Origin: Leisingera sp. ANG59
Lineage (GTDB): Bacteria > Pseudomonadota > Alphaproteobacteria > Rhodobacterales > Rhodobacteraceae
DNA length: 51,601 nucleotides
Assembly (NCBI RefSeq): GCF_013317235.1
Contig: NZ_WLCM01000016.1
Span: 1-51,601 of the forward strand
Reading direction: 5' to 3'
Shown in pieces: positions 35,485-45,758 of this stretch. The stretch's first letter is position 1. The number at the start of each line of letters is the position of its first letter. A program made the position numbers and the translations under genes. The notes beneath the pieces were generated by a model. That model searched no databases. It saw only the letters and a program-made list of their open reading frames with translations, and was not told the origin of the DNA.

Positions 35485-37314
35485 ATGGTGAAGGATATGC
35501 CGACTGCAACAGGTAAGGCAGCGCTGCAGGGGCTGATGTGGCCGGAATTCGGCATCTGCACCGAACGCGACCTCTACCTGCGGGCGCAGGGGCCGGTGGC
35601 GGTGTCGTCGGAGCAGCGCGAGCTGCGCTTTGCGGTCGGCGGCCATGTGTCCTTCGGCAGCTGGTTCAACCTGTTCAACCTGGAAAAATGGCAGCGCGAA
35701 TGCGGTTTGCAGAGCCTGAGCCTGGCGCTGGAGGGCGAGGGCGCCTTTGAGCTATCGGTGATTCTGGCGCCGCGCGGCCGGTCCTGGGACCGGGTGGTGA
35801 GCCGCTACGTGGAATTCCCTGCGGACGGGCGGCTGGAGATCAGCTTGGACCAGCTGCTGCAGCCGGGCGCCACGCCCGGTGTGCTGTTCTTCGAGCTGCG
35901 CGCGCTGGGGGCAGGGCGGCTGACCGGAGCCAGCTGGCAGACGCTGGACGCGCCGCGGCGGGAGCCGCAACTGGCGCTGGCGGTGACCACCTTCAAGCGC
36001 GAGGCGGCGGTGGCGCGCACGGTGGAGCGGTTCTGCACCTTCCGCGAAGGCTCCTGGATGAAGCCGCATGTGCAGATGATCGTCACCGACAACGGCCAGT
36101 CGGTGGAACTGGCGCCGCAGGAAGGCGTCACCCTGGTGCCGAATGAAAACCTGGGCGGGTCAGGCGGCTTTACCCGCGGCCTGCTGGAGGCACGCGCCCG
36201 CGGCGCCTCGCACTGCCTGTTCATGGATGATGACGCCTCGATCCACATGGAGAGCCTGGAGCGCACCTGGATGATGCTGGCCTATGCCAGGGATCCCGGG
36301 ACCGCAGTGGCCGGCGCGATGATCAGCGAGCAGCACCGCTGGGCCATCTGGGAGAACGGCGCCCGCTTCTTCACCCGCTGCCAGCCGCTGCACATGGGCA
36401 CCGATCTGCGCGACATGACCCAGATGCTGGCGATGGAGCACGAAGCGGCGCAGCCGGTGCCGGAGGATTTCTATGGCGGCTGGTGGTGTTTCGCCTTCCC
36501 GGTGGAGCAGGCGGAGCATCTGGCCTTCCCGTTCTTCGTGCGCGGCGACGATGTCAGCTTCTCGCTGGCCAATGATTTCAATATCATCACCCTCAACGGG
36601 GTGGTCTCCTTTCAGGAAAGCTTTACCGAGAAGGAAAGCCCGCAGACCTGGTACCTGGACTTGCGCAGCCATATGGCGCATCACCTGAGCCTGCCGCAGC
36701 TGGAGGTGGGCGCGCGCGGCGTGTTGAAAATCGCCGCCTGGTTCTTCCTGCGCAACCTACCGCGGATGCATTACGACACGCTGGCCGCCATCAACCTGGC
36801 GGTCGAGGATGTGATGAAGGGGCCGGAGTTCTTTGACGAGCACGCCGATATGGCCGGGCGCCGGGCCGACATCAAGGCGCTGATGGCGGCCGAGGCCTGG
36901 CAGGATCTGGACCCGCACCAGGCGTTGCCGCCGGTGCGTCACCACCCGCCCGCGGCCTGGAAGCGGAATCTGATGAAGCTCAGCTTGAACGGGCTGCTGA
37001 TCCCGGGCTTTGCCCGCTTCGGCAGTAAGATCACCCTGGAGGCACAGAACCGCAGCCACATCGGTTTTGCCTGGGGGGCGGCGGAGATCACCTGCCTCAA
37101 CGCGGAGCGCGCGAAGTTCTACACCGTGCGCCACTCCAAAGCGGCCGCCTGGCGCGAGCTGAAACGGTTTGCCGCAAACGCCCGCGCTTTCCTGAAGGTC
37201 TATGACCAGCTTGCTGCCGACTACCGAGGCAGCTATGGGCAATTAACCAGCAACGATTACTGGCAGGACAAGCTCGGTGTTTCTACAGCACAGGAGCGCC
37301 AGGCAGCGGAATAG
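35485..37314 (+). CDS. GlfT2-like galactofuranosyltransferase (GT2)
   Basis: 609 residues from the ATG at 35485, with AGGAG at 35472-35476. The layout matches mycobacterial GlfT2 (about 640 residues): a beta-rich N-terminal domain (to about 160), a GT-A domain (LALAVTTFKREAAVARTVERF; NENLGGSGGFTRG) with DDD at 248-250, the GGWW pair at 331-334, GDD at 354-356 and a helical C-terminal domain. GlfT2 polymerises galactofuranose from UDP-Galf; glf lies 5 kb downstream. One deviation: the segment after NGVV reads SFQESF, where mycobacterial enzymes have a His-containing segment that helps hold the metal. Donor specificity is therefore probable, not certain. Confidence 0.8.
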   Translation: MVKDMPTATGKAALQGLMWPEFGICTERDLYLRAQGPVAVSSEQRELRFAVGGHVSFGSWFNLFNLEKWQRECGLQSLSLALEGEGAFELSVILAPRGRSWDRVVSRYVEFPADGRLEISLDQLLQPGATPGVLFFELRALGAGRLTGASWQTLDAPRREPQLALAVTTFKREAAVARTVERFCTFREGSWMKPHVQMIVTDNGQSVELAPQEGVTLVPNENLGGSGGFTRGLLEARARGASHCLFMDDDASIHMESLERTWMMLAYARDPGTAVAGAMISEQHRWAIWENGARFFTRCQPLHMGTDLRDMTQMLAMEHEAAQPVPEDFYGGWWCFAFPVEQAEHLAFPFFVRGDDVSFSLANDFNIITLNGVVSFQESFTEKESPQTWYLDLRSHMAHHLSLPQLEVGARGVLKIAAWFFLRNLPRMHYDTLAAINLAVEDVMKGPEFFDEHADMAGRRADIKALMAAEAWQDLDPHQALPPVRHHPPAAWKRNLMKLSLNGLLIPGFARFGSKITLEAQNRSHIGFAWGAAEITCLNAERAKFYTVRHSKAAAWRELKRFAANARAFLKVYDQLAADYRGSYGQLTSNDYWQDKLGVSTAQERQAAE

Positions 37315-37342
37315 GCCTTGGCGCCGGACGCGGCGTTTGCGG

Positions 37343-37375
37343 CCCCAGCCCCGGCCCTTGCAGCCGGGGCTGGGG
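37343..37375. terminator. 13-bp GC hairpin between convergent genes
   Basis: CCCCAGCCCCGGC (37343-37355) pairs with GCCGGGGCTGGGG (37363-37375), loop of 7 bases. It lies between the ends of the GlfT2-like and a sulfotransferase-like gene; there is only a weak T-rich tail. Confidence 0.6.
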
Positions 37376-37385
37376 TATCTTGGGC

Positions 37386-38402
37386 TTACCCTTGCTGTTC
37401 GGCTTTCCGTTCCGCCTTTTCAGCTGCCTGGTGGACAATCATCGCCTGCATCAGCGGGGTGACCAGATCGCGCATCAGCGCGTAGCTGTCGGCGGGCAGC
37501 TCCATCCGGGCCAACGGTGCATCGGCAGCCGGCAGCGGGTCGAAGAACAGTTCCTCGCGGCCGAAATAGCGCTGCGCGACGGCGCGGTTGCCTGCGGCAT
37601 AGTCCGCCATCACTGCGGCGCGCTGCTCCGGCGGCATCAGCCGTTCCGATTGTTTCCTGGCGCCGCCTTGCAGGGCCTTGTCGATTTCGGCGCAGGCTGT
37701 GGTTAGCACGCTGCGGTAGCCGGGAGACGCCTCGTCCAGCGGCAGACAGCGCATGAATTCGGAGATCGCGGGCGAGTAGCTTTCGTTGATATGGGCGGGG
37801 GCGCGGAAGCCCTCGCGGTCGGTCAGACCGATGCTGTCGCAGAAGGTTTCGATCGGGCCGCCCTTCATCTGGCCCCGCTCATGCACGTTCACGATGATGT
37901 TGTCCTGCCCGAACAGTTTTTCCAGATGGCGCAGGTAGCGGTCGTAGTGGATCCAGTGAAAATCCTCTCGCATCGCCATGAAGTCATCGAAGGTGCAATG
38001 GCTCAGCTTTTGGTTCCATTGCCATTTGATGTTCTGGAAGAACCAGCTTTCCAGCCACGTGTCCTGGCGGCGCAGGGTGAACACAACCTTGACGTCGAAC
38101 CATTCGCGGAATTTGGCCAGCACGGAGAGATCCCGGCGCATGCAGACGTCTTCGTCGCTGAGGATTATCGTGCGGATCGGATGCGGCCGCTTATCCGCAC
38201 GCGTGGTGAGGGTCTGGGTCACGTCCGCGGGGGTGCGCTCGCCGTTGAACAGGTTGTTCATCATCTTCAGGTGCCGACGGACCTTGAACGGGTAGAAAAA
38301 GCCTTTTTCCTGAAGCGGATCGAAGTTGGCGTGCAGATATTCCTGCAGGGCAGAGGTCGCGGTCCGGTGGGCGCCGATATGAAGGATCAGTGTGCGTTTC
38401 AA
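37386..38402 (-). CDS. Sulfotransferase-like protein
   Basis: 338 residues. The frame's first codon is TTG at 38402 (then KRTLILHIGAHRTATSAL); no ATG lies before the P-loop, so a TTG start is likely. IGAHRTATSALQ (about 9-20) is the sulfotransferase P-loop as seen in many alphaproteobacterial 'sulfotransferase family' proteins. KVVFTLRRQDTWLESWF corresponds to the 3'-phosphate site. It is the last of a run of four minus-strand sulfotransferase genes. Substrate unknown, probably surface glycan. Confidence 0.75.
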   Translation of the reverse strand: MKRTLILHIGAHRTATSALQEYLHANFDPLQEKGFFYPFKVRRHLKMMNNLFNGERTPADVTQTLTTRADKRPHPIRTIILSDEDVCMRRDLSVLAKFREWFDVKVVFTLRRQDTWLESWFFQNIKWQWNQKLSHCTFDDFMAMREDFHWIHYDRYLRHLEKLFGQDNIIVNVHERGQMKGGPIETFCDSIGLTDREGFRAPAHINESYSPAISEFMRCLPLDEASPGYRSVLTTACAEIDKALQGGARKQSERLMPPEQRAAVMADYAAGNRAVAQRYFGREELFFDPLPAADAPLARMELPADSYALMRDLVTPLMQAMIVHQAAEKAERKAEQQG

Positions 38403-38495
38403 CCTGGGTACCTGTGATGTTCTGCGGCCGACGGCCTGTGACTTTCTGGGGTGCTTAGCGGTTTTTTAGGCAAGTGCCAAAGGAAATTCCCTGTC

Positions 38496-39644
38496 TTAGC
38501 CTGTATTCGGCTGTGCCAAGATAGCGGTGATTTCATCCAGAAGATTCCAGACATTTTTGGCATTCTTGCGGTGGGCTGGAGAGCTGTCCGCAATGTCGCT
38601 GGGATCGCGCTGGGATACCGAAACCTGGTACTCTTGGCGCCAGGCCTTGGGCATTTTCCGGATCAGGGTTCCTATGCGGGTTGCTGCTTCATCCAGCCGG
38701 GTTCTCTGATGAGGAAGGAAATGGGCTTCGGGGGAGAAATCTTGCCTGGTATGAGAAGTGCTGTCGCGGCTGCGCTGCAGCTCTTCCTCCAGAATAGGAT
38801 GGCCAAAGAACTGGCGGTCCATTGCTCTGGCATCTTCCCGGAAGGCTTCCAGAAGGTGGCTGGCGCTGGCTTGGTCGAGCACGGGCTTTTTGCCGCAGCG
38901 TCCAGACTGTGCGGAGAGACTGCGTTGAAGTGCGCCGCCAAGCGCCAGCCTGTGATGGTCTGCCAGCTCCTGGCGGCGTAAAACCTGCTGAACAAGGCGC
39001 ATGCCTGACAATTCCGCAACCGAAAGCGCTTCGTTGACCAGCTCCACGGGCAGCAGTTCGAAATTGCCGGTGCCCAGAGCGTGATAGAAGAAATCGGACA
39101 CCGCATCGCCGTCGCGAAGCGCGCTGCGCACAAAGGGCCGCAGGATCATGCCGCCGCCGAAGACCGTGCGCCAGGCCGGAAACCTCTTGGCGTAATAGAG
39201 GGTGGGAACGGTAGTAATGAAACGGCAGAATTCTTGCAGCGAGCCGTCGAAGGTGCCGGTTTTCAGCCGCTGTCCATAGGCGGAAAGGGCGCGTGAGGCA
39301 TGCGGGCGCACGTAGGAGATCGTGCGCGTGGGCAGGCCGGGGAAATAGCTTTCCAGTACTTCCTGCAGGCGGTGCGGGCTGCGCCGGGCCAGGAATTCGG
39401 TGGAGATCACGCCGGTGCCGCTGTCGTGGCATGCGAACCAGTCCCGAAGACTACCGAACTGCGCCTCTACAAAGGCGGGGTCGGCGTTTGCCTTCAGCGC
39501 ATTGGCAAGTGGGGCGTTGTTGAGGTGCTTCTGGGGCACCAGATGCGCCGCGCTGCAGCGCCAGGCGCCGGTATTCAGCACCGATTGGATCGAGCTGGTG
39601 CCGGTCTTGGGGTCTCCGGTGTGAATGAGCAGATCTTGTATCAC
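38496..39644 (-). CDS. Sulfotransferase-like protein
   Basis: 382 residues from a GTG at 39644, 13 bp behind the stop of the preceding gene. The frame stays open to 39803, but that part overlaps the neighbour and has no family pattern. LLIHTGDPKTGTSSIQSVLN (5-24) is the P-loop region and TISYVRPHASRALSAYGQRL matches the second PAPS-binding site. The C-terminal 150 residues are more variable. Together with its neighbours it would add sulfate to a glycan. Start choice is moderately sure, as the ribosome site is weak. Confidence 0.7.
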   Translation of the reverse strand: MIQDLLIHTGDPKTGTSSIQSVLNTGAWRCSAAHLVPQKHLNNAPLANALKANADPAFVEAQFGSLRDWFACHDSGTGVISTEFLARRSPHRLQEVLESYFPGLPTRTISYVRPHASRALSAYGQRLKTGTFDGSLQEFCRFITTVPTLYYAKRFPAWRTVFGGGMILRPFVRSALRDGDAVSDFFYHALGTGNFELLPVELVNEALSVAELSGMRLVQQVLRRQELADHHRLALGGALQRSLSAQSGRCGKKPVLDQASASHLLEAFREDARAMDRQFFGHPILEEELQRSRDSTSHTRQDFSPEAHFLPHQRTRLDEAATRIGTLIRKMPKAWRQEYQVSVSQRDPSDIADSSPAHRKNAKNVWNLLDEITAILAQPNTG

Positions 39645-39657
39645 TGGCGGTTTCCCA

Positions 39658-40017
39658 TCAGGTGCCGAAGCGCTCGAAATCGAAGTTGCTCCAGCGGTCT
39701 TTCTTTTGCTGGACCCAGCTTTTGTCGCTGGTCTTGTGGGCATGCTCCCAATAGGCGGGGTCGAGATCAAATTCGGGGTCGAAGAAGCTGGAGAAACGCT
39801 CAAGCCCTTCGAAAGCGGGCCTGCCGGCTTTCAAGTTGCGGTGGATCCTGGCTTGGTAGAGCGGTTTTTCTTGCCGCCCCTTGCCTTTGGACCAGTTGCA
39901 ATGCAGCGAGTTGACGCCGCTTCGGTTGAACAGGCGGGTCAGCGACAGGGTGGCGCATTTGTTGAAGCCGATCTGAACGGCAATGGGGCGCTCTTGGGTA
40001 GAGGCGGCATCAGTCAT
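39658..40017 (-). pseudogene. Short sulfotransferase-like gene, probably truncated
   Basis: 119 residues from the ATG at 40017, which overlaps the stop of the upstream gene by 8 bp. The beginning PIAVQIGFNKCATLSLTRLF (11-30) is a good sulfotransferase P-loop, with FNKC-type spacing as in a known group of about 200 residues. The region FEGLERFSSFFDPEFDLDP still follows that group, but the 3'-phosphate-binding part is missing and the end DKSWVQQKKDRWSNFDFERFGT is unrelated. An internal deletion or a natural fragment is likely. Translation seems intact, so a non-enzymatic remnant is possible. Confidence 0.55.
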
Positions 40018-40942
40018 TGGCAGCGGTCCCGTGATTGCTGGAAAAAGTGTAGCCGAAGTATTCCCAGGCCCGGACCAGATTGCGCGTCCGGTAGGTTGTG
40101 GGGAAATTGGCAATGTATTTGGCGTTAGAGTTCTTCACTGCGCTGAAGCGCTCGGCCATTGGCAATGGGGCGCTGCGTTTTTCAAGGCCGCAGAAGGCCG
40201 CGATACGATTTGCCGTGCCACTTGGATCTTCGCAGAAGTCCTCATACCGGGCTAGGATGCAATCCTCTCCAAGATCTTGGAAAGCTTTCATATAAGCGGT
40301 GTTCCAATGGGCCATGAGCTGCGGCACTGGCAGATTGTGCCACTTGCGGGTCGATAGGGAGACGGCCCGGGGGTCTCTGGTCCAAACAATGAACCGAGCG
40401 TTGGGGAACAGGCTGCGGAAATAGGGGATGCGCACGATATTGGGCGGTGATTTCTCCAGCAGCACTGGGGATTCCCCCTTCACCCAGCTGCCCCATTGGG
40501 CAAGCAGTCGACTGGCAGTTTTGCGGGCCCGTTCAGGCTTTTTTAGTGGTGCAAATTGCATTTGCGGATAGAAGGCAAAGGCGCCAGGCCCGCCGAACGG
40601 GCGCTCTGCAATGTAGACATCCTGCAGGAACTGGCCTTCGTTCTCCGGTACTTTGGCCGATTGGAAGAAGCTTACTTCGTAATGGGCGCAAAGATAGTCG
40701 TGCAGCAGCGTCGTGCCGCTGCGGTGCAGGCCGCAGATGAACACCGGGCGCTTGAGCCGCACCGCATCCGCCGATTGGGTCCGGACCCGGCGGCGTTTTA
40801 CCTGGAGGTTGGATTTTCCGAGATGCTCCAGCGCTTTGCGCGCCTGGCTGAAGCGTCCTTCCCGCAGCAATCCGTGAATCTTGCCAGCGGTTTCCTGGGC
40901 TTCTGCCGCAGCCGCCTGAGGTGAATATGCTGGCTTTTTCAT
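40010..40942 (-). CDS. PAPS-dependent sulfotransferase
   Basis: 310 residues from the ATG at 40942, with GAGGT upstream; the longer frame to 41062 lacks support. About 65 N-terminal residues form a helical extension (TAGKIHGLLREGRFSQARKA). PVFICGLHRSGTTLLHDYL (66-84) is the PAPS P-loop and FIVWTRDPRAVSLSTRKWHN the 3'-phosphate site with Arg and Ser. It is the clearest sulfotransferase of the cluster. It is first in the minus-strand run and divergent from the putative rhamnosyltransferase gene. Confidence 0.88.
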   Translation of the reverse strand: MKKPAYSPQAAAAEAQETAGKIHGLLREGRFSQARKALEHLGKSNLQVKRRRVRTQSADAVRLKRPVFICGLHRSGTTLLHDYLCAHYEVSFFQSAKVPENEGQFLQDVYIAERPFGGPGAFAFYPQMQFAPLKKPERARKTASRLLAQWGSWVKGESPVLLEKSPPNIVRIPYFRSLFPNARFIVWTRDPRAVSLSTRKWHNLPVPQLMAHWNTAYMKAFQDLGEDCILARYEDFCEDPSGTANRIAAFCGLEKRSAPLPMAERFSAVKNSNAKYIANFPTTYRTRNLVRAWEYFGYTFSSNHGTAAND

Positions 40943-41019
40943 CGTTACCTCGCTGTCGATCGGGCCGCGGTGTGCAGGTCCGCTTCTCATAGCGGTTTGC
41001 GGGCCGTTGCTCCAGCGGG

Positions 41020-42006
41020 ATGTGGCGGGGGGAGATCGCGGCCTATAGCACAGTGGCAACACCCGGCCGTCCGAGGATATTGCCCTTGATGCGCTGGGGA
41101 GGGGCAGCTAGTCAAAGAATAGCTTTTACCTCTTTGACGCAGGATCGCACAGCCTTGAAGAACCAGATTATCGGAATTGTTCCTTTCTCCTATGCGGCAG
41201 CCGACCGGTTCCAGGCCGCACGGGATCATCAGGACGAAGCACAGCTTCTGCGGGCGCTGTTCGATGAAACCCGGATCGCCTTCCGCTTCCGCATGCTGGA
41301 ACTGCTGAATGCGCATTCAATGAAGGCGCAGGGCGACCGCAATTTCTCAATGATCTACCTGGTCTCCGAACGTATGCCGCCCGAGCACCGCCGTCGGTTA
41401 GAGGAAATTGTCTCGGATGTGCCCGGGGCGCGGATCATTGCGTTGCCGCAGATGCCGCTGGCCGAAGCGGTGCGCCGCGCTTTTGAACAGGTAATTGACC
41501 CGCAAGCCGAGCATGTTAGCTTGTTTCGGCTAGATGACGACGATGCGCTGGCAGTGGACTTCGTCGGCAGCCTGCGCCGCCGCGCGCGCCGCCTGATCAA
41601 TGCGGGGCTGATCCTGAAACCCACGGTGCTGAGCGCCACCCGTGGCGTCTATTGGAAGAACGACGGTAAGGGACGGTCGCAGTTGATCGACATCTGCGAC
41701 CGGGTGCCCCTGTCGATGGGCTACACCATTGTTAGCCCGCGTGAGGAAATCGGCCACCACTATCTGAAAGGGCACCGGGACGCAGCCATGTTCTATCCTT
41801 GTTTCATGGATCCCTCGCGGATCATGTATGTGCGTTCCGTGCATGGGGATAACGATGGCGGTATTTCAAACCTGAACCGGGGCCGGGTTTTGGAAGCCGA
41901 GCATGCCCGTGAAGTTATGCGTCGCCGTTTCAATCTGGATGCTGTTTCACTTCTGGAACCAGAGGGGGAGCTGATGAGCAAAACCTTCAGCCAGCGTGCT
42001 CCGTAG
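41020..42006 (+). CDS. Putative rhamnosyltransferase (PF11316-like)
   Basis: The frame opens at 41020; the recognisable protein begins near residue 46 (KNQIIGIVPFSYAAADRFQ), so the true start may be a TTG at 41134 or 41155. No good ribosome site decides. FRLDDDDALAVDFVGSLRRRARR is the metal-binding motif and context of the 'putative rhamnosyl transferase' family common in roseobacters. The ending part IMYVRSVHGDNDGG also fits. It could use dTDP-rhamnose from the rfb operon. It is followed by a 270-bp gap without visible genes before glf. Confidence 0.75.
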   Translation: MWRGEIAAYSTVATPGRPRILPLMRWGGAASQRIAFTSLTQDRTALKNQIIGIVPFSYAAADRFQAARDHQDEAQLLRALFDETRIAFRFRMLELLNAHSMKAQGDRNFSMIYLVSERMPPEHRRRLEEIVSDVPGARIIALPQMPLAEAVRRAFEQVIDPQAEHVSLFRLDDDDALAVDFVGSLRRRARRLINAGLILKPTVLSATRGVYWKNDGKGRSQLIDICDRVPLSMGYTIVSPREEIGHHYLKGHRDAAMFYPCFMDPSRIMYVRSVHGDNDGGISNLNRGRVLEAEHAREVMRRRFNLDAVSLLEPEGELMSKTFSQRAP

Positions 42007-42102
42007 CATCCTCATTCCTGAGGGCGGTAAATGGGACCGGCTGGCAGCATGACTTTGCTCTTTATCATTCAGAGCGGAGCACAGGAAACAGTTCTGTTTT
42101 AA

Positions 42103-43440
<1,338 letters not shown>

Positions 43441-43445
43441 GGCGG

Positions 43446-43473
43446 GGCCTGGGGGAGCGGGTGCTCCCAGGCC
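43446..43473. terminator. GC hairpin between glf and the convergent GT2 gene
   Basis: GGCCTGGG(GG)AGC at 43446-43458 pairs with GCTCCCAGGCC at 43463-43473 with two bulged G. It lies between two convergent stop codons, with no clear T-tract. Confidence 0.5.
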
Positions 43474-43479
43474 GTGGCT

Positions 43480-44472
43480 TCATCCAGGCAAGGAAAACAG
43501 CTCTGCAGCCCGCTGCCAGTCGGCGGGCCGCTGCTGTTTCAGCTGACGGATCAGGCCGCGGCTGAGATGGCGGCGCAGGAAGGCGTTTCCCCGGCTTTTC
43601 AGCCCGGCCTGAAACTCCGGCGCCAGAGTGTCCTGCACCCAATTTAGCAGCCCGAGGGCAAAGCCGAAGAACGCTGCAGAATATGGCGCACCGGCGGGGT
43701 GTCTGGCGGCAATTTCCAAAGCAATCTGTTCCAGCGGTTCGAACACCCGCAGCCGCTCGCCGTCCAGCCGGTTGGTGAGTCGGCCGCCGCCCGGCTGCAC
43801 AAAGTGAGTAACGCCGGTCCGGGCGCTGCTCAAAATCCGCCGGGCCCGCAGGAAACTCTGCCAATGCAGGGCGATGTCATTATGCACCAGGGTTTCAGAG
43901 CAGCGGATGTTTTGGTCCAGCAGGAAGTCCGTGCGGTAGATCTTGTTCCAGGGATAATTGGCTGTTTGTGCCAGCAGCGGTGCGGCGGCGTCCGCAACCG
44001 GGCGCAGCCCGCCCTGGGCCAGGCCTGCCTGAACCCAGAAATCCTGGTCAAAGGGCATCTGTCCCCACAGACTGTCGCGCGCCATCCGGCTGTCATGGTG
44101 CTGGAAAATGCAGAAGTCGAACGGATCCGCCTGCGCCAGGGTATGGCACAGGCTGCGCAGCTCGCGGGTGGGCAGGTCATCGGCATCCAGAAACATCAGG
44201 TGCCGGGTTTTCACATACAGAAGCGCCCGGTTGCGCGCCGCCCCGGCGCCCAGAACCCGGCTTTGGCGCAACAGGATCAGCCGGTCCGGGGCTAGCCCGC
44301 TGTCCCAGGCCAGAGCCTCGAGAGCGGGAGCGGGCAGGGAACCGTCGTCCACCACGATCACCTGCCGCGCAATGTTCAGAGCTTCCAGGTGCCGCAGCAG
44401 CCGGGTCAGCTGGCCGTTGTCATCATAGCTGGGGATGGCGATGGTCAGGTCGAGGGGCGGATCCGAGGACAT
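43480..44472 (-). CDS. GT2-family glycosyltransferase
   Basis: 330 residues from the ATG at 44472 (MSSDPPLDLTIAIPSYDD); an in-frame ATG at 44496 would overlap the upstream gene. LTIAIPSYDDNGQLTRLLRHL and VIVVDDGS form the nucleotide-binding part, GAGAARNRAL the middle motif and LMFLDADDLP the metal-binding DAD of GT2 enzymes. It is the last gene of the operon that starts beyond the right edge. Donor sugar unknown. Confidence 0.85.
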   Translation of the reverse strand: MSSDPPLDLTIAIPSYDDNGQLTRLLRHLEALNIARQVIVVDDGSLPAPALEALAWDSGLAPDRLILLRQSRVLGAGAARNRALLYVKTRHLMFLDADDLPTRELRSLCHTLAQADPFDFCIFQHHDSRMARDSLWGQMPFDQDFWVQAGLAQGGLRPVADAAAPLLAQTANYPWNKIYRTDFLLDQNIRCSETLVHNDIALHWQSFLRARRILSSARTGVTHFVQPGGGRLTNRLDGERLRVFEPLEQIALEIAARHPAGAPYSAAFFGFALGLLNWVQDTLAPEFQAGLKSRGNAFLRRHLSRGLIRQLKQQRPADWQRAAELFSLPG

Positions 44473-44485
44473 GGCTGGAGGGGCC

Positions 44486-45013
44486 TTACACCGCAAAAAG
44501 ATGCAGATGCATCAGATTCAGATCAAAGTCCCGGCAAGGCAGGAACAGCACCAGTTCGCGCCAGGGGGCGCTGAGCGGCAGGTCTGGGCAGCAGTCGAGA
44601 TACAGCGCATCCAGATGGCTGTGGGCGCGTTCTGAGGCCAGGATGTGTTTGTCAAAGAAACAGTCGCTGAAACCGCCGTCATGAGTGCCGGACCGCAGGC
44701 TGGCGCGCAGCGTCTGCGGCTCTGGCGAGGCGAGGCGGCAGGCAAAGCCAAGATACGCAATACCCTGTAGCGGCGGGAGTTGCAGCACCACATGCAGCCC
44801 GAACCAGCTGCCGCTGCCCGCGGGCGCCGCACTGAGATCGAGAAAATACCCGGCTGGAGAACTGTAGCTGCCTGCCAGCTGCAGGGCGGGGTCGGCATTG
44901 AGGAAGACCCCGGGTCCCAGATCCGTGCGGGCGGCCTGCAGCGGCCTATCCTGACGGCTGGCGGTAAAGGTGTCGAGCCCAGGGCACAGCGGGGCGGGCT
45001 GGAGCGCGCTCAC
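44486..45013 (-). CDS. Unknown protein, 175 residues
   Basis: I do not recognise a family. The gene is real by context: its start overlaps the stop of the sulfotransferase gene upstream by 4 bp and a GT2 gene follows 13 bp downstream. The protein has no signal peptide or membrane segment, and short alternating hydrophobic strands (GSWFGLHVVLQLPPLQGIAYLGF) suggest a beta-sandwich, perhaps a carbohydrate-binding fold. This is inference. A role in the same glycan modification pathway is likely from its position. Confidence 0.65.
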   Translation of the reverse strand: MSALQPAPLCPGLDTFTASRQDRPLQAARTDLGPGVFLNADPALQLAGSYSSPAGYFLDLSAAPAGSGSWFGLHVVLQLPPLQGIAYLGFACRLASPEPQTLRASLRSGTHDGGFSDCFFDKHILASERAHSHLDALYLDCCPDLPLSAPWRELVLFLPCRDFDLNLMHLHLFAV

Positions 45014-45735
45014 AGATCATCCTCCACCGGCGGCGGCATCAGCGCGCAGAGCTGCTTGTAGGCGGCCCAGTCCGCGTTTCTGGCCACCTGGGCGCGGATA
45101 TCGTCGCGGCGCGGTACCAGCTTGCTGTTGAGGCCTGAAAATTTCTCCACAAACGGCGCTAGTGTCTCCGGCTCCAGGTTGCTGAGCCCCAGCTGGGTGA
45201 ACAGCGCGTTGAGGGCCCGGGGGCTGGCGTAGATATCTTCATACTGCACGAAGAGGAAAGTCTTTAACACCTCCGGCGGTAGCGCGGCGATGCGGGCGAC
45301 GCTGTCGTTCCAGGCCGCCAGCCCGGCGCGCCAGTCAAGGTTCCAAGTGTCCTCAGGGTCCCGGAACCGGGCCTCGTAACTTTCCACCACCGACAGAGGG
45401 TTGCGCAGGATGTAGATATGGCGGGCCTTGGGGAATTCCGCCAGCACATGGTCCAGATGGCGGAACATCGGGGGAAACTTGTCGCCGATGTAGACGGCAT
45501 TGTCATAGCGGCGGGGGCGCTGAGGCACGAACAGCCCGCCATGCGCGTGCGTATCGCCCTCGCGGATCTCCAGAAAGCGGTCCTTTTCGAAATGAGCGCA
45601 GGTGATCGTGTTCTGGCGGAACTTTTTGAAATAGCGTTCCTGGCCGAGCAGGATGTGGTTGTGCTGGTTCAGGATATTGACCAGGGCGCTGGTACCGGCC
45701 CGGGCGGTTCCTGACAGAAAGAGATACTGCGGCAT
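45010..45735 (-). CDS. Sulfotransferase-like P-loop protein
   Basis: 241 residues. YLFLSGTARAGTSALVNILN (4-23) is the P-loop, with AG in place of the more common SG, and HIYILRNPLSVVESYEAR is the 3'-phosphate site with Arg and Ser. The last part SKLVPRRDDIRAQVARNADW resembles the C-terminal helix of the family. It lies between the ATP-grasp gene (23 bp upstream) and the unknown 175-residue gene (4-bp overlap). It is the seventh sulfotransferase-like gene in the window. Confidence 0.8.
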   Translation of the reverse strand: MPQYLFLSGTARAGTSALVNILNQHNHILLGQERYFKKFRQNTITCAHFEKDRFLEIREGDTHAHGGLFVPQRPRRYDNAVYIGDKFPPMFRHLDHVLAEFPKARHIYILRNPLSVVESYEARFRDPEDTWNLDWRAGLAAWNDSVARIAALPPEVLKTFLFVQYEDIYASPRALNALFTQLGLSNLEPETLAPFVEKFSGLNSKLVPRRDDIRAQVARNADWAAYKQLCALMPPPVEDDL

Positions 45736-45758
45736 GGTCTGGGATCTTTTTGTCCGGG

